Shown in pieces: positions 59,346-64,000 of a stretch of 64,000 nucleotides of DNA (within the stretch, counting starts at the first letter, position 1; each line of letters opens with the position of its first letter). Made by a program: the position numbers and the translations under genes. This DNA comes from Pseudomonadota bacterium (GTDB taxonomy: Bacteria; Pseudomonadota; Alphaproteobacteria; Micropepsales; Micropepsaceae): the NCBI GenBank assembly GCA_021851325.1, contig JAJZDZ010000007.1:1-64000 (forward strand), read 5' to 3'. Below the pieces are notes generated by a model that was not told the DNA's origin, searched no databases, and saw nothing but the letters and a program-made list of their open reading frames with translations.

Positions 59346-61280
59346 TTATTCGGACTTGACCTTCACGTACGTGCCTGGTGCATCCTCGAGAGCGGGTAGC
59401 TTGCCATCACCAGGATGTCGCGCCGGAACCTGTTCCCCGGAAAGAGGTCCCAGCCAGGAAATTAGGTCCGGCCACCAGGAACCCTTGTGCTCCACTGCTC
59501 CTTCAAACCAGCTATCGAAGCGCTCGGGCAGGGTGTCATTTGTCCAATACTGGTACTTCTGTGCCGAGGGTGGATTGACAACCCCGGCTATATGGCCGCT
59601 GCCGGCCAGTATGAAGCGAACAGGGCCGCCCATGAGGTGTGTGGTCTTGTAGATGGAACGACACGGAGCGATATGGTCCTCGCGCGCGCTCTGCAGATAG
59701 ACCGGAATAGTGACGCGCTGCAGATCAAGATGGACATTGTCGAGCGTCAGTTGCCCCTTGGCGAGGGCGTTATCGCGATAGAATTTGCGCAGATAGAACA
59801 GATGCGCGGCGGCAGGCATGCGCGTTGAATCGGCGTTCCAGTAGAGCAGATCGAAGGGCATTGGTGCCTTGCCCAGAAGGTAATTGCTGATCACGAAAGA
59901 CCAGATGAGGTCATTTGCCCTCAGCATGTTGAAAGTAGTCGCCATCTTGCTGCCTTTAAGGACACCTCCACCAGCCGTCATCGTTTCTTCCAGGGCCTTG
60001 AGCTGCGGGTCGTCAATGAAGAGCGACAGGTCTCCGGCTTCGGAAAAATCCGCCTGAGCCGCGAAGAAGATGGCGGCGGCAACGCGGTCGTCCTGGGTTG
60101 CGGCCATATAGGCCAGGGCGGCAGATAGGAGGGTGCCGCCAATGCAGTAGCCGATGGTGTTGACTTTACGCTCACCGGTGGCGGCATGGACGGCGTCAAG
60201 CGCGGCAAAAATACCTTCGCGCATGTAGTCGCTAAAGCTCTTTTGGGCCAGCTGGGCGTCGGGATTGACCCATGATACTACAAATACCGTGTAGCCCTGC
60301 TGTACCATCCAGCGGATGAAGGAGTTCTCTGGCTTGAGATCCAAAATGTAGAATTTGTTGATCCAGGGCGGAAAGATCAGCAGTGGCCGCCGGAAGACGG
60401 TTGCCGTGGTTGGAGCAAACTGCAGAAGTTCGATCAGGTCATTGCGAAAAACCACTTTGCCAGGAGCTGTGGCAATGTTTTCGCCAATGCGAAAGCTGTC
60501 GGCCGACTGGCGTATGGCGAGATCACCACCACCCCGCTCCATGTCAGCAAGCAGATTCTTGAGCCCGTTGATAAGGTTTTCGCCATTGCTGTTGAGGGTT
60601 GTTCGTAACACCTCAGGATTGGTCAAAACGAAATTGCTCGGCGCAATCGCATCGGCAAACTGTTTAGTATAAAATTCGATCCTGCGCTTCTCATGCTCAT
60701 CAAGGCCCTCCACCTTGGATACAGTGTCTTGAAGCCAGTTGGCGGTAAGCAGATAGGACTGTTTGATGAAGTCGAAGATCTGGATCTGCTGCCAGTCCGG
60801 ATCGCGGAAACGTTTGTCCCCAGGACGGGGGCTGACGAGTGGCTCGCTCTTGCCACCGAGCATGGAGCGGGCAGTACGGTCCCAGAGCTCGACATAGCTT
60901 TGCCAGAGTTTGCTCTGGGCCTGGGCAAGTAGGCTTGGATTGGAGGCCATCGCCTTGGCCAGCTCGAAAAATGCGCCGGTCAGGTTGAGCGGGTCTACCG
61001 GCTCGCGCAGCGCGCGCTCTCGCTGATGGAGGATGAAATCGCCGATTAGCTTTTGCGCCTGGGTACCGACCCGTACCATGTTGGCGGCAAATTCGGCCGG
61101 GTCATTGATCTGCCAGGTGACGGCGGTAGGCTCTGCCGCCTTGGGCGAGGCCTCTGCTGTTTTGGGCTCTGCCGGGCCCTGTGCCGGGGGCTTGGTGCTG
61201 CCTTGGGTCTTGGCGGAGGCTTTGGCGCGCGGCCGTGCAGCCTTGGGCGGGAGTGGGTCTTTACTGCCAGTCTTCGCCAT
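59346..61280 (-). CDS. phaC: Class I poly(3-hydroxyalkanoate) synthase
   Basis: Polymerises 3-hydroxyacyl-CoA into carbon-storage granules. The 644-residue protein has an unusual Ala/Pro/Lys-rich N-terminal extension (about 60 residues), then FELAKAMASNPSLLAQAQSKLWQSYVELWDRT and FRDPDWQQIQIFDFIKQSYLL. The alpha/beta-hydrolase core carries the nucleophile Cys379 in IGYCIGGTLL, Asp535 in AREDHIAPC and His563 in GSGHIAGVVNPP. ATG 61280 is the start; the open frame upstream to 61667 is noise. No phasin or phaAB genes are adjacent. Confidence 0.96.
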   Translation of the reverse strand: MAKTGSKDPLPPKAARPRAKASAKTQGSTKPPAQGPAEPKTAEASPKAAEPTAVTWQINDPAEFAANMVRVGTQAQKLIGDFILHQRERALREPVDPLNLTGAFFELAKAMASNPSLLAQAQSKLWQSYVELWDRTARSMLGGKSEPLVSPRPGDKRFRDPDWQQIQIFDFIKQSYLLTANWLQDTVSKVEGLDEHEKRRIEFYTKQFADAIAPSNFVLTNPEVLRTTLNSNGENLINGLKNLLADMERGGGDLAIRQSADSFRIGENIATAPGKVVFRNDLIELLQFAPTTATVFRRPLLIFPPWINKFYILDLKPENSFIRWMVQQGYTVFVVSWVNPDAQLAQKSFSDYMREGIFAALDAVHAATGERKVNTIGYCIGGTLLSAALAYMAATQDDRVAAAIFFAAQADFSEAGDLSLFIDDPQLKALEETMTAGGGVLKGSKMATTFNMLRANDLIWSFVISNYLLGKAPMPFDLLYWNADSTRMPAAAHLFYLRKFYRDNALAKGQLTLDNVHLDLQRVTIPVYLQSAREDHIAPCRSIYKTTHLMGGPVRFILAGSGHIAGVVNPPSAQKYQYWTNDTLPERFDSWFEGAVEHKGSWWPDLISWLGPLSGEQVPARHPGDGKLPALEDAPGTYVKVKSE

Positions 61281-61477
61281 GTCCGGGGCCTTCTTCGTGT
61301 GAATATCCAATAACCGCCAAATATTGCCGGGGCAAGGCGGGGCCAGACGTTGGTGACGGCCAAGACCATCTACGAAAATGGTTGGGTGCTGGATCGCAGG
61401 ATCACTTGGAACCGACGGCGCCCGCCTGTATACGCATGAAGGAGCCGTAAAGGTGCGGCATGCAGACGGAGGTAGGC

Positions 61478-62521
61478 ATGGTTCTGGGTCTGACCGGTGA
61501 TCGCAAAGCCGTGTGGCGCTTTGTGGTGCTGGCTCTGCTGGCCACGAGCCTTTCTGGCTGCTCGGTCGTGCCGGGCTGGGTTGACCCAGGCAACTGGTTT
61601 GGTCCCGATCTTCCATCGCCGCAGGGCGACAACGGCCAGACGCCAAACCTTGCCAATATTCCGTCACGCCCCAACGCGGGGTCGTCCCCCCAGGAACGGC
61701 GCGCTATCGCGCATTCGCTGGTGGCCGCCCGTCAGCAGGTCCAGTACAGTACCCAGCAGTTGCGCGGCGACACCCTGCCGGCAGCGCCCCCGCCCGGAGG
61801 CGGGCAACCTGTCGGGCCAGCCCCCGCGGGCAGCGCTGCCGCTCGAGCCGCCGCTTCTGGGGCTCAGACGGTTACCACCTCCCAGATGCCTGCAGTGGAG
61901 CCCTCAGCGGCCACCCAGGCGGCAGCAGTTCCGCCCGTGCCCACAACATCGAGCTCAGCACAGCCTGTCCAGGCGAGATCCGCGGCGGTTTTGCCGGCCG
62001 TGGCGGCTGCCCCGGAGGCCGGATTTGCCCCCTCCAAAGCGCCCCCCCTGGCGCCGTCGGTAGCCAATTACGTGCCGCCACAGATCATGTCACGCTATGC
62101 CAGTACCGCTCCGATTGGCCCGGCTCAGGGGGCGCCGCGCCAAGCCAGTCCGCAGGTTGCTAGCATCGGCCCGGCGGCGTTGGGCCCAGCCACTTCTTTG
62201 CGTCTTGCCGCGCCCACCCAAATCCAGTTTATCCATGGCGGGACCACGCTCACTGCCGGCGCGCGCAAGAGCGTGATCGCCTTCGCCAAAGCGTTTGTTG
62301 CCCAGGGCAGCAAAGGCTATGTGCAGGTGATGGGCTATGGTGGCTCCAGTCATGCGAGCGTCGGCGCCCTGGAGGCCAATTTTGCCCGCGCCCAGGTGCG
62401 GGCCCGTCAGGTAGCTGACCTGCTTATCAAATCAGGCGTGCCAGCAGCAAAGATCCTGATCCAGGCGCACGGCCAGACGCCAGAGGGTCAGACTGCTCTG
62501 GCGGAGATCGCCCTGAAATAG
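61478..62521 (+). CDS. Lipoprotein with OmpA-like C-terminal domain
   Basis: A 347-residue lipoprotein: MVLGLTGDRKAVWRFVVLAL with lipobox LSGC, a long Ala/Pro-rich linker (about residues 60-210), then an OmpA-like domain: LRLAAPTQIQFIHGGTTLTAGARKSVIAFAKAF, then ANFARAQVRARQVADLLIKSGVPAAKILIQAHG. The Asp that contacts peptidoglycan in OmpA domains is not seen (GYGGSSHASV), so binding may be altered. ATG 61478 with GGAGG 5 nt upstream is preferred to ATG 61460. It is divergent from phaC and precedes alaC by 74 nt. Confidence 0.82.
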   Translation: MVLGLTGDRKAVWRFVVLALLATSLSGCSVVPGWVDPGNWFGPDLPSPQGDNGQTPNLANIPSRPNAGSSPQERRAIAHSLVAARQQVQYSTQQLRGDTLPAAPPPGGGQPVGPAPAGSAAARAAASGAQTVTTSQMPAVEPSAATQAAAVPPVPTTSSSAQPVQARSAAVLPAVAAAPEAGFAPSKAPPLAPSVANYVPPQIMSRYASTAPIGPAQGAPRQASPQVASIGPAALGPATSLRLAAPTQIQFIHGGTTLTAGARKSVIAFAKAFVAQGSKGYVQVMGYGGSSHASVGALEANFARAQVRARQVADLLIKSGVPAAKILIQAHGQTPEGQTALAEIALK

Positions 62522-62595
62522 AACCAGAGCCCGCGCGCAGTCCCGCAGGCGGGTGGGCGCGCGCGAAACGGTCCGCCCCAACGTGATGTTGAACC

Positions 62596-63810
62596 ATGCA
62601 AACCGAATTTCACCGCATCCGGCGGTTGCCGCCCTACGTCTTTGAAGAGGTCAACCGACTAAAGGCCCAGGCCCGAGCAAGGGGCGAGGACATCATTGAT
62701 TTTGGGATGGGTAATCCGGATATGCCCACTCCCGCCCACATCATCGACAAGCTGGTCGAGACCGCCCGCGATCCACGCTCCAACCGCTATTCAGCATCAC
62801 GCGGCATCAAGGGGCTGCGCAAGGCCATGGCGGGATATTATCTGCGTCGCTTTGGCGTAAAGCTGGATCCGGATCGTGAAGTGATCGCTACGTTGGGCTC
62901 CAAAGAGGGTTTTGCCAATCTGGCCCAGGCCATCACTGCGCCGGGTGATGTCATCCTCGTGCCTAATCCGGCCTATCCGATCCATGCCTTCGGATTCATT
63001 CTGGCGGGAGCGGCCATACGCCATGTCCCTGCCACGTCGCCGGAAGAGTATCTGCGTAGTCTGGACCGGGCTGTCCGTCACTCGGTGCCACCGCCGACGG
63101 CGCTGGTAGTCAACTATCCCTCCAATCCAACGGCGCAAGTGGTGGGCCTCGACTTTTATCGCGAGATCGTTGCCTTCGCGAAACGCCACGAGATCTGGGT
63201 TCTGTCCGACCTTGCCTATGCCGACATTTACTTTGATGAAGCCAACCCGCCGCCGTCGATTCTTGAAATCGAGGGGGCCAAGGATGTCGCGGTGGAGTTT
63301 CAGTCTCTGAGCAAATCCTACGCTATGCCCGGCTGGCGCATGGGTTTCGCCGCTGGCAATGAAACCTTGATCGCGGCATTGGCGCGCATCAAGTCTTATC
63401 TTGATTACGGCGCCTATACGCCAGTGCAGGTAGCAGCGACGGCGGCACTCAATGGGCCGCAGGACTGCGTTGCCCAGATGCGCGCAATCTATCGTGCCCG
63501 ACGTGATGTTCTGATTTCAGCCATGGCTAACGCGGGCTGGCACATTCCCTCACCACCAGCCTCGATGTTTGCCTGGGCACCCATTCCAGAAGCGATGCGC
63601 CATCTGGGTTCGCTCGAATTTTCGAAGCAGCTTCTGGCGCATGCCAAGGTTGCTGTCGCTCCCGGACTGGGCTTTGGCGAATATGGCGAAGGGTATGTGC
63701 GTATCGCACTCGTTGAAAACGAGCAACGCATCCGCCAGGCGGCACGTAATGCCAAGCGGTTTCTCAGCATGGCACGCAATGATTCGGGTGCCCTGGAGAA
63801 CGCTGAATGA
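62596..63810 (+). CDS. alaC: Aminotransferase class I/II, AlaC-like, upstream of hom
   Basis: A 404-residue fold-type I PLP aminotransferase close to alanine transaminase AlaC/YfdZ and LL-diaminopimelate aminotransferases. Features are FHRIRRLPPYVFEEVNRLKAQARARGEDIIDFGMGNPDMPTP, YSASRGIKGLRKAMAGYY, VPNPAYPIHAFGF, VVNYPSNPTAQVV, SDLAYADIYFDE, and the PLP Lys in FQSLSKSYAMPGWRMGF. In alphaproteobacteria it is often paired with hom, as here (stop ATGA overlaps the hom start), which suggests a role in aspartate-family amino acids or pyruvate/alanine balance. Confidence 0.9.
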   Translation: MQTEFHRIRRLPPYVFEEVNRLKAQARARGEDIIDFGMGNPDMPTPAHIIDKLVETARDPRSNRYSASRGIKGLRKAMAGYYLRRFGVKLDPDREVIATLGSKEGFANLAQAITAPGDVILVPNPAYPIHAFGFILAGAAIRHVPATSPEEYLRSLDRAVRHSVPPPTALVVNYPSNPTAQVVGLDFYREIVAFAKRHEIWVLSDLAYADIYFDEANPPPSILEIEGAKDVAVEFQSLSKSYAMPGWRMGFAAGNETLIAALARIKSYLDYGAYTPVQVAATAALNGPQDCVAQMRAIYRARRDVLISAMANAGWHIPSPPASMFAWAPIPEAMRHLGSLEFSKQLLAHAKVAVAPGLGFGEYGEGYVRIALVENEQRIRQAARNAKRFLSMARNDSGALENAE

Positions 63811-64000
63811 GCCAGCCCCTCAGGATCGCGCTGGCGGGACTAGGCACTGTCGGAGGCGGCGTTGCCAAACTCCTGCTTACGCGCAAGGAAGAGCTGTCCG
63901 CTCGGGCAGGCCGGTCGCTTGAACTGGTCGCGGTGGGTGCGCGTGACCGCACCAAGCCGCGGGGAGCAGATCTGTCCGCCTTGACCTGGTTTGGTGATGC
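63807..64000 (+). CDS. hom: Homoserine dehydrogenase, 5' part (runs off the window)
   Basis: The first 64 codons: MSQPLRIALAGLGTVGGGVAKLLL, the GxGxxGxG Rossmann motif of homoserine dehydrogenase, then RAGRSLELVAVGARDRTKPRGADLSALTWFGDA. It makes homoserine for threonine and methionine, feeding MetY. The start overlaps the alaC stop by 4 nt (ATGA). The rest lies outside the window. Confidence 0.88.
   Translation, partial: MSQPLRIALAGLGTVGGGVAKLLLTRKEELSARAGRSLELVAVGARDRTKPRGADLSALTWFGD

Overview
The window is chromosomal DNA from an alphaproteobacterium. The evidence is gene order and family type: glyA-nrdR-ribD-ribE-ribB-ribH-nusB-thiL; the CBP3-like chaperone, DUF177, rpmF, plsX, fabH, ihfA and MerR run; rlpA-dacA-tmk-holB-tatD; a MucR/Ros regulator; a K+-independent H+-pyrophosphatase; ctaA with DUF2842; class I phaC; and alaC followed by hom. 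The G+C is high and polyhydroxyalkanoate synthesis and an H+-PPase point to a free-living aerobe. I cannot fix the order or genus from the sequence alone.

Layout. 1-5.5 kb: a cut-off CocE/NonD hydrolase, a YfcC-type transporter, an MFS transporter and a GNAT acetyltransferase, with visibly more A+T-rich codon use than the core. 5.5-11.3 kb: a gene-poor accessory stretch with two small unknown genes, a DUF1800-DUF1501 secreted-protein operon, a degenerate AP2-like reading frame and a HigBA-type toxin-antitoxin operon with its own operator. It stops at tRNA-Ser(TGA), whose 3' end is repeated exactly (16 bp) about 1.45 kb away, like a pair of attachment sites. 11.7-33.3 kb: core housekeeping genes for the envelope, replication, one-carbon and riboflavin metabolism, thiamine, pyrophosphatase, fatty-acid initiation and IHF, ending at tRNA-Pro(GGG). 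33.3-37.2 kb: a second accessory patch. It holds an AhpD-like/TetR pair behind two tandem operators, an enoyl-CoA hydratase, an unknown gene divergent from a small XRE regulator over paired operators, and a candidate small RNA with its own promoter and terminator. 37.2-49.9 kb: S9 peptidase, a two-gene arginine-to-ornithine-to-glutamate-semialdehyde module, SDR, heme A synthase, metY behind a structured leader, two GSTs, a CoA-binding protein, an ECHDC3-like protein and rplM-rpsI. 50.3-64 kb: MHS transporter, pstSCA without pstB or phoU, an aromatic amino acid decarboxylase, argC, a PaiB-like protein, a Bcr/CflA efflux pump, phaC, an OmpA-like lipoprotein, alaC and the start of hom.

How the genes work together. 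The ribD-ribE-ribB-ribH block makes riboflavin from the deaminase step on. Its RibB carries a dead GTP-cyclohydrolase-II-like domain, so the GTP step must be encoded elsewhere. plsX-fabH feed phospholipid and fatty-acid initiation. The pst genes supply phosphate. The arginine hydrolase and ornithine aminotransferase form a short route for arginine nitrogen. No CRISPR array, intact transposase or integrase was seen. The most unusual signals are the tRNA-bracketed toxin-antitoxin segment, the paired operators at 33.35-33.40 and 36.63-36.67 kb, the candidate sRNA near 37.1 kb, the metY leader and the MucR protein whose zinc-ligand histidines are both tyrosine.
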